64,000 bases of DNA. Source: DAITBA01 sp036824005. Its GTDB lineage: Bacteria; Pseudomonadota; Gammaproteobacteria; Burkholderiales; Rhodocyclaceae. Under the pieces are notes generated by a model that saw only the letters and a list, made by a program, of their open reading frames with translations, did not search any database and was not told the DNA's origin. Location: the NCBI GenBank assembly GCA_036824005.1, contig DAITBA010000012.1:72044-136043 (forward strand). Direction: 5' to 3'. Within the stretch, counting starts at the first letter, position 1, and each line of letters opens with the position of its first letter. The position numbers were made by a program, and so were the translations under genes. Positions 29,524-38,886 of this stretch are shown here, in pieces.

Positions 29524-29609
29524 GACTTTGTCCTGGCCTTACCACCGGACGTGCCGGGAGCATCGCCGAAGGAGCGATACCCGTGCCAGCGTACAGTGCG
29601 CCTGGCGAT

Positions 29610-31151
29610 TCACAGGATCACCGCAAAGGTAACCAGCACCAGCAGCAGCAGGTAGCGCGGCTGCTCGAGCAGTGCTTCGACCACCAGCAGGGCCGTGCCC
29701 ATCCGGCGCAGGACGCGCACCGCTGCGCCGTCGCTACGCCGAAGCAGCAACCGGCTCTCGATATCGTGTAGATGGTCGGCGGCCCAGACCAATACCCGCC
29801 CCGCCAGTCCGCGCCCGAGAATGACATTCTCATCACTTGCGCCTTCCCCGCGCGACGGATCCGACATGCCGACCAGCCGGCTCAACACCTGATCGTCCAG
29901 CGCCCGGACATCGCGCCCCACTGTCTGCACCGGGCGCACGAGCAGCGCCTGTGCCAGATGGTCGAGCCAGAAGCGCTGCAACGCCGCCGTGTACAGCCAC
30001 CGCCGGCCCGAAAGGAAGCGTGGTGCGCGGCGCGCCGGCTCTGATACCATGTGCATGTAGGAAGGTGCCATCAGGAACTGGTACGCGCGCCACGCGGCAT
30101 GCAGCCCCAGATGCCAGCCGGCGAGTTCGAACCAGCCCATGCCGCAGGCAAAGAACATGAGTCCGACCTGTGTCGTCGTGCCGAAGACGAGCGCGGACTT
30201 CACGTCAGTCTGCACCAGTCCCACGACGTAGCCGTAGAGCGCGGTGACACCGCCCACGACCGCCACATAGAACATGATGTCCGGGACCTGGACCAGCGCA
30301 GGCTCAAGGCGGATCACGAGATAGACGCCGGCGTGCACCATCACGGCGCCGTAGAAGATCGCCGACGACGGCGTGGGGCCTTCCAGGGCGCGAGCGATCC
30401 AGGGCGAGAACGGCACTTGTGCCGACTTGGCGACGGCGGCGAGGATGAAACCGAACAGCATCAGGCGCGCTGTCACCTTGTCCAGGGCGCCGCCCACTCC
30501 CAGCGCCTGCCACTCCGTCGTCCCCAGCCACCATAGGCACAACGCGATGCTCAGGATGAATCCGGCATCGCCGATGCGGTTCGCCACGAAGGCGAACAGT
30601 GCGTTGCCGGTGGCGGTGGACCGCTCGTAGGCATAGCCGATGAGCAGATAAGAGCTGACGCCGGCGAGTTCCCAGCCGACGAAGGCGAGTACCGCGTTGC
30701 TTGCCAGGACGATTAGCTGCATGCCGGCAACGAACAGGCACATGGCAAGAAAGAAGCGGTGAAACCCTGACTCACGATGGAGATAGTTCACCGAAAAGCG
30801 CAGGGTGATCCAGGCAATCAGCGCCACCAGCGTTCCCATCGCAAGCCCCAGCCCATCGAGCATCAAGGACAGGGGAATACTCACCGCGCCGCTTTCGAAC
30901 CAGGAGCCAAGCAGGATGCGGCCCGGCAGCGCGTGCACAAGCGCCAGCACGTCAAGGCAGAGCATGACCAGCAGCCCGCCTAGCGCCGCACCGCTGCCCA
31001 GGCGCGCCGTGGGCCGTTCGCCCTCGTCGCCGAGCGCCTTGCCGCTCAACACATGCAGCCCGATGCCGGCTGCGGCAAGCAGCGGCAGCACGGGCACCAG
31101 TCCGGCCAGATGCGGCAGCAGTGACACAAACCAGTCCGGCGGCGGCATCAT
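29610..31151 (-). CDS. dabB: DabB-like (NuoL/NDH-1 F family) membrane subunit
   Basis: The protein has 513 residues. The ATG at 31151 overlaps the dabA stop as ATGA, so translation is coupled. It is of the NuoL/ND5 type, about 13-14 membrane segments, without the long lateral helix of complex I. Conserved charges are E161 (FVGWELAGVSSYLLIGY) and K242 (AKSAQVPFSPWIARALEGPTPSSA). The C-terminal part after about 390 is more hydrophilic. Next to a DUF2309 gene this is the membrane partner of a DabAB/MpsAB-type pair, in which ion flow is thought to drive vectorial hydration of CO2 to bicarbonate. Confidence 0.88.
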   Translation of the reverse strand: MMPPPDWFVSLLPHLAGLVPVLPLLAAAGIGLHVLSGKALGDEGERPTARLGSGAALGGLLVMLCLDVLALVHALPGRILLGSWFESGAVSIPLSLMLDGLGLAMGTLVALIAWITLRFSVNYLHRESGFHRFFLAMCLFVAGMQLIVLASNAVLAFVGWELAGVSSYLLIGYAYERSTATGNALFAFVANRIGDAGFILSIALCLWWLGTTEWQALGVGGALDKVTARLMLFGFILAAVAKSAQVPFSPWIARALEGPTPSSAIFYGAVMVHAGVYLVIRLEPALVQVPDIMFYVAVVGGVTALYGYVVGLVQTDVKSALVFGTTTQVGLMFFACGMGWFELAGWHLGLHAAWRAYQFLMAPSYMHMVSEPARRAPRFLSGRRWLYTAALQRFWLDHLAQALLVRPVQTVGRDVRALDDQVLSRLVGMSDPSRGEGASDENVILGRGLAGRVLVWAADHLHDIESRLLLRRSDGAAVRVLRRMGTALLVVEALLEQPRYLLLLVLVTFAVIL

Positions 31152-34100
31152 GCGCCAGCCTCCAGGGGACGCAGGAGCAGCGCCGGGGCTAGCGGCTCCG
31201 TTTGCCCGGCAAACCAGTCGGCCGAGCGCTTGAACGTCGGCAGATCTGCCTTTCCCTGCCAAGGCTGCCAGCCCCGCTGCGGATCGAAAAGGTGCACTGC
31301 CGGCGAGTCTGGGTCCTTGGCGGCGAGCAGGATCCAGCCGTTGCCAATCAGTTCCTGCAGCGGCGGCTGGCGCTGGTAGATGGCGGTGAGGACCTTGGTC
31401 TTGTGTTCGACCACCACGAGCAGGCGCATCGCTTCGTGAATTTCGATCATCTGGCGAGGCAGACCGGTGCGCAGGTCGGAACTCGTACCTTCCATGACGC
31501 CGAAATAGCCGGCAACGTTGTGCACGATTTTCGTGCCGCAACCGAAGTGCTCGTTGTTTACCGTCGAGAAATAGTATTCCAGGCTGATGCCCGCCCCCAC
31601 CGGGCCGTTGGCGAGCAGCAGGCGCTCCAGCACCGCACCGTCCGCGTCCTGGGTCGGATCATAGGAAATGAGGAAGGCGCGCCGATCGAAGAAGGCGCCG
31701 CGGCTTGCGGCACGCCGGCCGATGAAGGCGCAGGCATTGGTGGCGTGACCCAGTTCCGGCCGCGCCTGGGAGAAATCGTGCCGGCGGCCGGCCACGTGGC
31801 GCCAGGCGCGCGCCAGCGATGGATGCGCAGGCGCGGAGGCGAAGCGGCGGCAACGCTCCGCGGCGTGGGCGCACGCCGCTTGGGCAAGCTCGGCGTCGAG
31901 CGCGGCAAATGCCTGCCGCAATGCAGATGGTATGTCGTCGAGGTCGTACCAGGTAATGCCATCGTCACAGGTATTGTGCTCGGCACCGATGAACCACGTG
32001 CCCTCCGGAATGACAAGTCCATGGTCCGCCAGGATGGCGCGCACTTTCACCCGGTTAGCCATGGCGGCGAACAGCCGCGCATTAGGGCCGGAATGCCGTC
32101 CGGCGCAGGCGCCGCAGTCGTAGGCGGCGAGGTGCGGATTGTTCTGGCTGTTCGAGCCGTGGCCCATGATCACGACCAGAGGTGCGAAGTTGGCCGTCAG
32201 CCCCATGGCGCGCAGAAAGGCGAGCAATCGCTCGGCCTGCTCGACGTCGGTGAAGCCCAGACGCGGGTGCTCGGGCGTGGCAGGCGCGCTGTCGGGTGGC
32301 GCGGCCATGGCAAGCCGCGTCGGCACAGTGCGATCACAGGCGGCGCGCAAACGCCCGGCCCATGCGCCGGCACGCGCCGGCAGCAGCGATTTCATGGTCA
32401 GCGCCGCAAGGGCGAACGGGGCTGCGCCGACGGTCAGAGGGAGCGCAAAAAGAGAGCCGCGCCGCGTGTCCTGGAACAATCGCTCCTGCCAGCGCCGGCG
32501 CAGCGTCAGCTGACGACGGTGGCGCGCGAGCAGGCTGTCCGTGCCGGCCCGGGCAACCTCGCGCACCTCGTGAGCTGGCTTGACGACCACGGGCACCACC
32601 GGGCACAGCGGCGTCACGTCGCGATCGTCGAGTCCGCGGAAGTTCTGGAACACGCCAAAGTGCGCCGCCGCGCCAAGGGTCTCCAGGGCTGGATTGACCT
32701 CCTCGACGTGACGGCGCATACCCTCTTCCCGGTCGTCCATGCAGAAAACGATCTGCGCCTGCGGCCTGCCCGGGTGCCCGGGCCAGCGGCCATGATTGGC
32801 GACTAGGGCCTCGAACACCTGCTCGCGGTAGCGGCGTTCGTAGGCATTCAGCCAGACGAAGCCGGTAGCATTTTCGTCCAGTGTCCCCAAGCACAGCAAC
32901 AGCTTCTCCACCCCTGACTGGCCGACGGCGCGGATATCGCCGCCGCACAATCCGAGGTGCTGGGCGAGCCGGAACAGCGGCCATGCCACACGCGTAACAC
33001 CGTGCTCGGCGCCGCTGACGTTGGCCGGCGCGTCGTGCCAGGCGTCCAGTTGTCCCGCCAGCCAGCGCCAGGACGCCACGTCCGGTTCCGTTAGCGTGTC
33101 GCGCGTTTGCGCAAGCCGTCGCTCAATCAGGTTCAGCAGGTACTCGGGGAGCCGTGCCTGATGGTAGGCGTGGCGCACCCGCAACTCGGACGGGTGGTGC
33201 CGGAAATACTCGCCCAGCGCAGCCAGGCTCAACGGCAAGCCCCAGTGGCGGCGCAGCAGGTTCTGCGCCACGAGCCGTTCGGCATTCAGGCGCACCGCCA
33301 GGTAGTCCGTCATCGTCACCGCCACGTCGCGCAGGCCGGCGTAGCCGGGATGCCGGTCTCGCCACAGGAACATGCCGGACCAGCCCGGCAGTTCCAACGC
33401 CAGACGTTCCAGATAGCCCGGCCAGCGGTCATGCGCCAGGTCGAGGCTCTCGAGCGCCGCAATCACCGCCTCCAGCGGATCCGCCGGCAGTGTCTCGATA
33501 TGCCGACGGACTTCGGACAGCTCATCCAGTTCCCACGCCAGATCGTCGCGCACGCTGCGTCGCCAGGCAGCGTAGAAGCCGCGCCCGCGCGCCGGGTTAT
33601 GCCACGCCGCCAACCCTTGATCGAGGTGCGCGCCCAGATGCCGGATCAGGCTCGGGCGCACGGCGTCGAGGATGTCCTCGCCGGTAAGCGCGAGCAACAA
33701 CGAGCGCAACGTCCAATCCCGGCCCAGGCGATCGGTCAGCGACTGCCACAGGTGCTGCGCCCTTTCGTGCCATTCGCTTTCGGCCGTCGCGGCAGCCTCG
33801 GCGGCTGGCATCGTGCGGGGCGGTTGCAATAGTTCTTCGGCATGGCGGAAGCCGGAGGCAACGCCCAGTGTCTCGAGCAGCGCAGACCACAAATCGGGGA
33901 TCGCGCCTGCCTCGTGGACGATGCCGTGGCGCCCCGCAGCCGCCATCAACTTGGCGCGCGCCTCAGCAGACACGTCCGCCTGAAAGCGCGTCAGCGCCTC
34001 GTGCTCCTCGATCTGCCATTTGAGCTGCGCTGGCAAGATGGGCTGCACCGGATGCAGCAGCACGGCAAGGTGCACTTCCAGCCGGGTAATCGGGCCAGCC

Positions 34101-34465
34101 GCCGTTTCGATCAATACCTGCGCCGGGTCGATACCCGCGATTTCGCTGAGCACCGACTCCAGATCGACGCGGGCGATGCGCCCCTGCCGGTAGAACTCGC
34201 GGAATTGCACTTCGGGCAGGTAGGCGCGCACACCGGTGAGCTTGCGTGCCTGTGCCAGCGCCTCGGCAAACGGCAGGTGCTGAAACCCGTGCAGCGTATT
34301 GTGATGGACGAAATCGCGGATAGGCGCCTGTCCCGGCAGCACATGCTCCAGACGATGCACGGCGTCGTGCAGCTTCCGACGCAGCGAAGCGCGCTGCGCC
34401 CCTGCCTCGCCAGCGCTCGGCTCCGGGCTGGATGCACTGTCGGCGGCTGCAGCGTCCATGCTCAT
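31148..34465 (-). CDS. dabA: DabA-like (DUF2309) zinc protein of inorganic carbon uptake
   Basis: This is a soluble protein of 1105 residues. The four zinc-site residues described for DabA are present: C575 and D577 (FCMDDREEG), H769 (IMGHGSNSQNN) and C784 (YDCGAC). The two-residue and 15-residue spacings equal those reported for DabA2 (C351, D353, H524, C539). The protein is longer than DabA2 (about 830) because of a larger N-terminal half. The start at 34465 overlaps the preceding NuoM-like stop (ATGA). The family role is a beta-carbonic-anhydrase-like site that works only with DabB, converting CO2 to trapped bicarbonate. Confidence 0.9.
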   Translation of the reverse strand: MSMDAAAADSASSPEPSAGEAGAQRASLRRKLHDAVHRLEHVLPGQAPIRDFVHHNTLHGFQHLPFAEALAQARKLTGVRAYLPEVQFREFYRQGRIARVDLESVLSEIAGIDPAQVLIETAAGPITRLEVHLAVLLHPVQPILPAQLKWQIEEHEALTRFQADVSAEARAKLMAAAGRHGIVHEAGAIPDLWSALLETLGVASGFRHAEELLQPPRTMPAAEAAATAESEWHERAQHLWQSLTDRLGRDWTLRSLLLALTGEDILDAVRPSLIRHLGAHLDQGLAAWHNPARGRGFYAAWRRSVRDDLAWELDELSEVRRHIETLPADPLEAVIAALESLDLAHDRWPGYLERLALELPGWSGMFLWRDRHPGYAGLRDVAVTMTDYLAVRLNAERLVAQNLLRRHWGLPLSLAALGEYFRHHPSELRVRHAYHQARLPEYLLNLIERRLAQTRDTLTEPDVASWRWLAGQLDAWHDAPANVSGAEHGVTRVAWPLFRLAQHLGLCGGDIRAVGQSGVEKLLLCLGTLDENATGFVWLNAYERRYREQVFEALVANHGRWPGHPGRPQAQIVFCMDDREEGMRRHVEEVNPALETLGAAAHFGVFQNFRGLDDRDVTPLCPVVPVVVKPAHEVREVARAGTDSLLARHRRQLTLRRRWQERLFQDTRRGSLFALPLTVGAAPFALAALTMKSLLPARAGAWAGRLRAACDRTVPTRLAMAAPPDSAPATPEHPRLGFTDVEQAERLLAFLRAMGLTANFAPLVVIMGHGSNSQNNPHLAAYDCGACAGRHSGPNARLFAAMANRVKVRAILADHGLVIPEGTWFIGAEHNTCDDGITWYDLDDIPSALRQAFAALDAELAQAACAHAAERCRRFASAPAHPSLARAWRHVAGRRHDFSQARPELGHATNACAFIGRRAASRGAFFDRRAFLISYDPTQDADGAVLERLLLANGPVGAGISLEYYFSTVNNEHFGCGTKIVHNVAGYFGVMEGTSSDLRTGLPRQMIEIHEAMRLLVVVEHKTKVLTAIYQRQPPLQELIGNGWILLAAKDPDSPAVHLFDPQRGWQPWQGKADLPTFKRSADWFAGQTEPLAPALLLRPLEAGA

Positions 34466-35916
34466 CCCCCGAACAGGCGGCCAAGTTCGCTCACCGACGC
34501 TCGCACCAGCGACACCGCCGGCGCCGGATAGAATCCCAGCACCAGGATGGCGGCCGAAAGTACGCAGGCAGCCGTCATTTCCGCCAGCGTGAGATCCGGA
34601 ACATCGCGCATCGTTGCACCCACCGGTCCCGTGGTCAGCCGGCCGATCGTGCGTATGGCATAGGCGGCGCTGATGAGCACGCTCAGGGACAGCAGTGCAA
34701 CCCAGCCACCCCAACGGGCAAAACTGCCGACGAGCGCGTGCAGCTCGGCGACGAATCCGGCCGTGCCCGGCAGTCCCACGGCGGCGAGAAACGCCAGCAC
34801 GGTGAAAAAGGCAAAGCGCGGCATCGAGTGTGTGAGCGAACCGTAGTCGGCGATGTCGCGAGTATGGGTGCGCTCGTAGAGCAGCCCCACGAGCAGGAAG
34901 AGGGCGCCGGCCACGAGGCCGTGGGCGACCATCTGCAGCATCGCCCCGGTCATGCCGATGGTGTTGAGGGCGGCGATGCCGAGGAGCACGACGCCCATGT
35001 GCGAAATGGACGAGTAGGCGACCATGGCTTTGAGGTCGCGCTGGCGCCACGCCAGCACGCCGCCGTAGAGCAGATTGACGAACGCCAGCGCCGCCAGCCA
35101 GTCCTGCGCGGCGAGGACCGCCGCCGGCAGCGCCTCGGCCGCGCGGATCAGCCCGTACGAGCCCATCTTGAGCAGGATGCCGGAAAGGAGAATGGATACC
35201 GGACTGGGCGCCTCGACATGGGCCAGCGGCAGCCAGCCGTGCAACGGGAAGATGGGCATCTTGACACCGAAGCCCACCAGCAGGCCGAGGAAGATCAGGG
35301 TCTGGGTCTGCGCCGGAAGTGTGCGCGCGCCGGCCGCCATGTCGGTCATGGCGAAACTATGCCCCGGCGCGGCGTCGTACAGCAGCAGCAGCGCGACCAG
35401 CATGAACACCGAGCCCCCCATGGTGTAGAGAACGAAATTGAGCGCTGCGCGGTGGCGATTGGCACCACCCAGCCGATCGATCAGGAAGAACAGCGGGATG
35501 AGCGTCAGCTCCCAGAAGACGTAAAACAGCGACCAGTCCCGGGCCAGAAACACGCCCAGCATGGACGACTCGAGCAGCAAAAGCAGAATGAAATAGAGCT
35601 TGGCGCCGTGGCGCACGCTGCCCGAGGCGAGCACCGCCACCAGAGTCAGCAGGGCGCCGAGCAGCACCAGCGGCAGGGAGAAGCCATCCACCGCCAGCGC
35701 GAAACTCGTGCCAAGACGCACGTTCCAAGGGTGGGATTCGAGGAGCTGAATGCCGGCCTCGGATGGGTCGTAACGCGCCAGCAGCGCACAACTATGCGCC
35801 AGCGTGAATGCCGCGAACGCAAGCGCCATGCGCCGGATCAGCGCTACCTGCCGGGCCGGCAATACGCCGATGACCGCGGCGCCCACAACGGGTATGAGCA
35901 GTAGCAGCTTCAGCAT
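34462..35916 (-). CDS. NuoM-like proton-translocating subunit, first in DAB-like cluster
   Basis: This 484-residue polytopic protein has E136 in VFWELTLIP, K219 in GFGVKMPIFPLHGWLP and K250 in GILLKMGSYGL, the conserved set of M-type proton channels. It lies 15 bases after the SulP gene and is translationally coupled to dabA by a 4-base overlap. That places an M-type subunit upstream of DabA as well as two more downstream of DabB, an expansion beyond the two-gene DAB pair. Confidence 0.87.
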   Translation of the reverse strand: MLKLLLLIPVVGAAVIGVLPARQVALIRRMALAFAAFTLAHSCALLARYDPSEAGIQLLESHPWNVRLGTSFALAVDGFSLPLVLLGALLTLVAVLASGSVRHGAKLYFILLLLLESSMLGVFLARDWSLFYVFWELTLIPLFFLIDRLGGANRHRAALNFVLYTMGGSVFMLVALLLLYDAAPGHSFAMTDMAAGARTLPAQTQTLIFLGLLVGFGVKMPIFPLHGWLPLAHVEAPSPVSILLSGILLKMGSYGLIRAAEALPAAVLAAQDWLAALAFVNLLYGGVLAWRQRDLKAMVAYSSISHMGVVLLGIAALNTIGMTGAMLQMVAHGLVAGALFLLVGLLYERTHTRDIADYGSLTHSMPRFAFFTVLAFLAAVGLPGTAGFVAELHALVGSFARWGGWVALLSLSVLISAAYAIRTIGRLTTGPVGATMRDVPDLTLAEMTAACVLSAAILVLGFYPAPAVSLVRASVSELGRLFGG

Positions 35917-35931
35917 GCTGCGCCGCCCCGT

Positions 35932-38055
35932 TTAGTCCCGATGCACGGGCCGCAGCGCGTCGCCCTCGCCCCTACCCTCGACCGCGGTGTAGATCGCCTC
36001 GAGCGCGCGGTCGGCGGTGGCGTAGAGATTTTGTTCGCCAAGATAGTCGAGCAGACCGGTGGCGCGCATCACGTCCACCACCTGTTTTTTCAGCCCCGAG
36101 AATACGACCGTGACGCCATTATCCCGCAGACGCTGGACCAGGTGGTGCATCACCTCTTCCCCGGAAGCATCCAGCTCGTTGATGGCGTCACCCACCACCA
36201 GCAGGTAGCGGGCCTTGGGATTGGCTGCGACCGCTTCGAGGATGGCATCCTCGAAGTAGGCGACATTGGCAAAGTACAGCCGGCCGTCGAAGCGCACCGC
36301 CGTGACGATGTCCGAGGCGGGCAGGTTATGCACCTTGGCGTCGCGCAGGGTGCCGTCATGGTAGCGGCCCAGTATGGCCACCCGCGGCGTCATGGTGCGC
36401 AGCAGGTACAGCATCACTGCCAGCCCGGCGCCCACCAGTATGCCGTTGTCCAGATGGGGGGCGAAGGCGAGCGTGGCGACGAAGGTGGCAACGGCGGCGA
36501 TGCCGTCGTGGCGGCTCGCCAGCCAGGCATGCTTCATCGCCTTGAAGTTCACCAATCCCACCACCGCCATGATGATCACCGCCGCCAGCACCGCCTGGGG
36601 CAGGTGATAGAGCAAGGGGGTGAGAAACAGCAGGGTCAGCAGCACGAACAGCCCGGTGAATACCGATGACATGCCGGTCACCGCTCCGGCATTGATGTTC
36701 ACCGCCGAGCGCGAGAAGGAGCCGGAAACCGGGAAGGACTGGCTGAAGGCGCCGACCAGGTTGGCCAGCCCCTGCCCGATCAGCTCCTGATTGGGGTCGA
36801 TCTTCTGCTTGGTCTTGGCGGCCATGGCTTTGGCGATGGAAATTGCCTCCATGAAACCGACCAGGGATATGATGATCGCCGTGGTCAGCAGGCCGAGCAT
36901 CGTTTGCCATGAGAACGCTGGCATGCCGAAGCCGGGCAGTCCTTCCGGAACCTTGCCCACGACCTCACCGCCGCCGACGAGCAGGAGTCCGTCCTTGCCC
37001 ACTTTCTTGATTCGCCAGCGGGCACCGTCCGTCTTCTCACCCTCCGGCACACGGCCTTCGGCGAAAAGCCGCGCTCGCTGTCCGTCCGCGTCGGGCACGC
37101 GCTCGAAGACAAAGCTGCGGATGGCGCGGTTGCGGCCGCGGTTCTCGTTCTCCCGATCCTTGAGCTGCAGCTTGAGCAAGTCGAGCTCGTATTCCAAGGT
37201 GACGATCTCGTGGCTGAGTTCGGTGCCACCCTGCCGGGCCTTGTGCAGCTCGGCGGACTGGGCCGCGATCTGCGCGTTCAGTGCGCCGATGCGGCCCTCG
37301 ATCCGGGCGTACTCCGCCAGCAGCGCACGCGCCTCGGGCTCGATGACCTCATCGATGCCGGCGCTGGCGTTGCGCTCGAAGCCTGTCGCCCAACTGACGA
37401 CGGTCGTCAGTGCTACGGCGATCAGCACGCCTGGCAGCTTGGGCGCTTTCCTGCGCAGCACGCCGATGATGACGATGCCCGCCAGCCCCATGGCGAGAGT
37501 CGGCATATGGGTGTCGCCCACCTGCATGATCACGCCCCAGATATCCTGGGCAAAATGCTCCGAGCGGCCCATGGGCACGCCGATGATCTTGTTGACCTGG
37601 GACGCGGCGATGATCAGAGCAGCGGCATTGGTAAAGCCGATGATGACGGGATGCGAGAGGAAGTTCACCACGACGCCGAGCTTGAATACGCCCAAGGCAA
37701 ACTGAATCACACCGACCAGGAAAGCCAGCAGAATGGCAAGGGTTACGAACTGCGCCGAGCCCGGCGCGGCGAACGCCGCCAGCGAGGATGCCGTGAGCAG
37801 CGACACCACCGCCACCGGCCCGGTGCCGAGCTGGTTGGACGAACCCCACAGCGCCGCCACCATCACGGGCAGGAACGCGGCGTACAGACCGTAGTACGCC
37901 GGCATGCCGGCCAGTTGCGCGTAGGCCATGGATTGCGGCACCAGCACGAGGGCGACGGTCAGCCCGGCGATGAAATCGGCGCGCAGGGTCGATGCCGGAT
38001 AAGGGAGCCAGCGAAGAAAGGGAAGGTAACGCCGCAGTAGCGCAGGGATAGTCAT
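35932..38055 (-). CDS. SulP-family anion (candidate bicarbonate) transporter with coiled-coil insertion
   Basis: The protein has 707 residues. It has a SulP membrane domain (MPAYYGLYAA, PVIIGFTNAAALIIAASQ, SGSFSRSAVNINAGA) and a C-terminal STAS domain (VVGDAINELDASGEEV, then VVFSGLKKQVVDVMRATG). Between residues about 228 and 365 there is a soluble insertion: a heptad-rich helix (IEGRIGALNAQIAAQSAELHK and LEYELDLLKLQLKDR) followed by a small beta-like part. The usual VPEGLPGF loop then resumes. It is the first gene of the DAB-like operon, so bicarbonate is a plausible substrate, but sulfate cannot be excluded. I start at the ATG at 38055, matching the family N-terminus. Confidence 0.85.
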   Translation of the reverse strand: MTIPALLRRYLPFLRWLPYPASTLRADFIAGLTVALVLVPQSMAYAQLAGMPAYYGLYAAFLPVMVAALWGSSNQLGTGPVAVVSLLTASSLAAFAAPGSAQFVTLAILLAFLVGVIQFALGVFKLGVVVNFLSHPVIIGFTNAAALIIAASQVNKIIGVPMGRSEHFAQDIWGVIMQVGDTHMPTLAMGLAGIVIIGVLRRKAPKLPGVLIAVALTTVVSWATGFERNASAGIDEVIEPEARALLAEYARIEGRIGALNAQIAAQSAELHKARQGGTELSHEIVTLEYELDLLKLQLKDRENENRGRNRAIRSFVFERVPDADGQRARLFAEGRVPEGEKTDGARWRIKKVGKDGLLLVGGGEVVGKVPEGLPGFGMPAFSWQTMLGLLTTAIIISLVGFMEAISIAKAMAAKTKQKIDPNQELIGQGLANLVGAFSQSFPVSGSFSRSAVNINAGAVTGMSSVFTGLFVLLTLLFLTPLLYHLPQAVLAAVIIMAVVGLVNFKAMKHAWLASRHDGIAAVATFVATLAFAPHLDNGILVGAGLAVMLYLLRTMTPRVAILGRYHDGTLRDAKVHNLPASDIVTAVRFDGRLYFANVAYFEDAILEAVAANPKARYLLVVGDAINELDASGEEVMHHLVQRLRDNGVTVVFSGLKKQVVDVMRATGLLDYLGEQNLYATADRALEAIYTAVEGRGEGDALRPVHRD

Positions 38056-38235
38056 GGTGCCAGGTTTTTCGTTTGATCGTCCGCTGCAGTGCCTTGCTCG
38101 TCGGCAGCGACGACACGTATCGCACGCGGGTGGGATACGATATATTAGCAAGCTGTAATACGGTGTGGCGCGAAGAGGATTTTTATCCTCGGATCAGCAC
38201 CGCGTATCCCTTCCCGCCCGCGACCGGACAAAGCC
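38056..38235. promoter_or_regulatory. Divergent promoter region between the SulP/DAB operon and the cobalamin adenosyltransferase
   Basis: These 180 bases separate two divergent starts. An AT-richer stretch at about 38136-38160 (GATATATTAGCAAGCTGTAAT) could supply -10 elements in both directions. I do not see a cobalamin riboswitch fold or a strong regulator palindrome. Confidence 0.35.
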
Positions 38236-38790
38236 ATGGGACACCGCCTCTCGAAGATCTACACCCGCACCGGCGATTCCGGCACCACCGGCCTCGGCGA
38301 TGGTTCGCGCACGACCAAAGACAGCCTGCGCATCACGGCCATCGGCGAGGTGGACGAGCTGAACTCCTCGCTCGGGGTGCTGCTGGTCGAGGAATTGCCG
38401 ACCCAGGTGCGGGAGATGCTGACCGGCATCCAGCACGATCTGTTCGATCTCGGCGGCGAGTTGTCCATACCCGGCATGACACTGCTGCCGGCGCCGCGCG
38501 TGGCCGATCTGGAACAGCACATCGATGCCTTCAACGCCGAGCTGGAACCGCTCAAGGACTTCATCCTGCCCGGCGGCACCCGCGCCGCGGCGCTGACCCA
38601 CTTGGCCCGTGCCATCTGTCGCCGCGCCGAGCGGGCGGTTGTTTCCCTGGCCGGCCAGGAGAATGTCTCCGAGGCAAGCCGCCAGTACCTGAACCGCCTG
38701 TCCGACCTGCTGTTCGTGCTCGGTCGCGCCCTCAACCGCGCTGCAGGGCGGGGCGACGTGCTGTGGCGGAAGGACAGGACACGGCAATAA
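38236..38790 (+). CDS. Cob(I)yrinic acid a,c-diamide adenosyltransferase, PduO type
   Basis: The protein has 184 residues. The N-terminal KIYTRTGDSGTTGLGDGSR is the ATP-binding signature of PduO-type ATP:cob(I)alamin adenosyltransferases. The second signature is R-R-A-E-R (CRRAERAVVSL), and YLNRLSDLLFVLGRALN lies near the C-terminus. The enzyme transfers the 5'-deoxyadenosyl group of ATP to reduced corrinoid to make adenosylcobalamin. The length is typical. No other corrinoid genes are nearby, and the gene is divergent from the SulP/DAB operon. Confidence 0.95.
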   Translation: MGHRLSKIYTRTGDSGTTGLGDGSRTTKDSLRITAIGEVDELNSSLGVLLVEELPTQVREMLTGIQHDLFDLGGELSIPGMTLLPAPRVADLEQHIDAFNAELEPLKDFILPGGTRAAALTHLARAICRRAERAVVSLAGQENVSEASRQYLNRLSDLLFVLGRALNRAAGRGDVLWRKDRTRQ

Positions 38791-38886
38791 ACCCAGCGCC
38801 GGGTACGATGTGACGCAGATCAAAACGCGGCCCCTGCAGCGCGCCGAAGATGCCCTCCAATGGAGAGGACCAGCCTGGAGGCGAGC

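Noticed and set aside
34466..35050. N-terminal extension of the DabA-like frame to base 35050
   Set aside because: The extension overlaps the upstream NuoM-like gene and is not DUF2309-like; the ATGA overlap at 34465 marks the likely start.
26511..35916. Interpretation as part of respiratory complex I
   Set aside because: Only L/M-type subunits are present, with DUF2309 between them; there are no nuoA-K, nuoE-G or Mrp small-subunit genes.
38056..38235. Cobalamin riboswitch upstream of the adenosyltransferase gene
   Set aside because: No B12-box-like sequence or long structured leader is seen in the 180-base gap.
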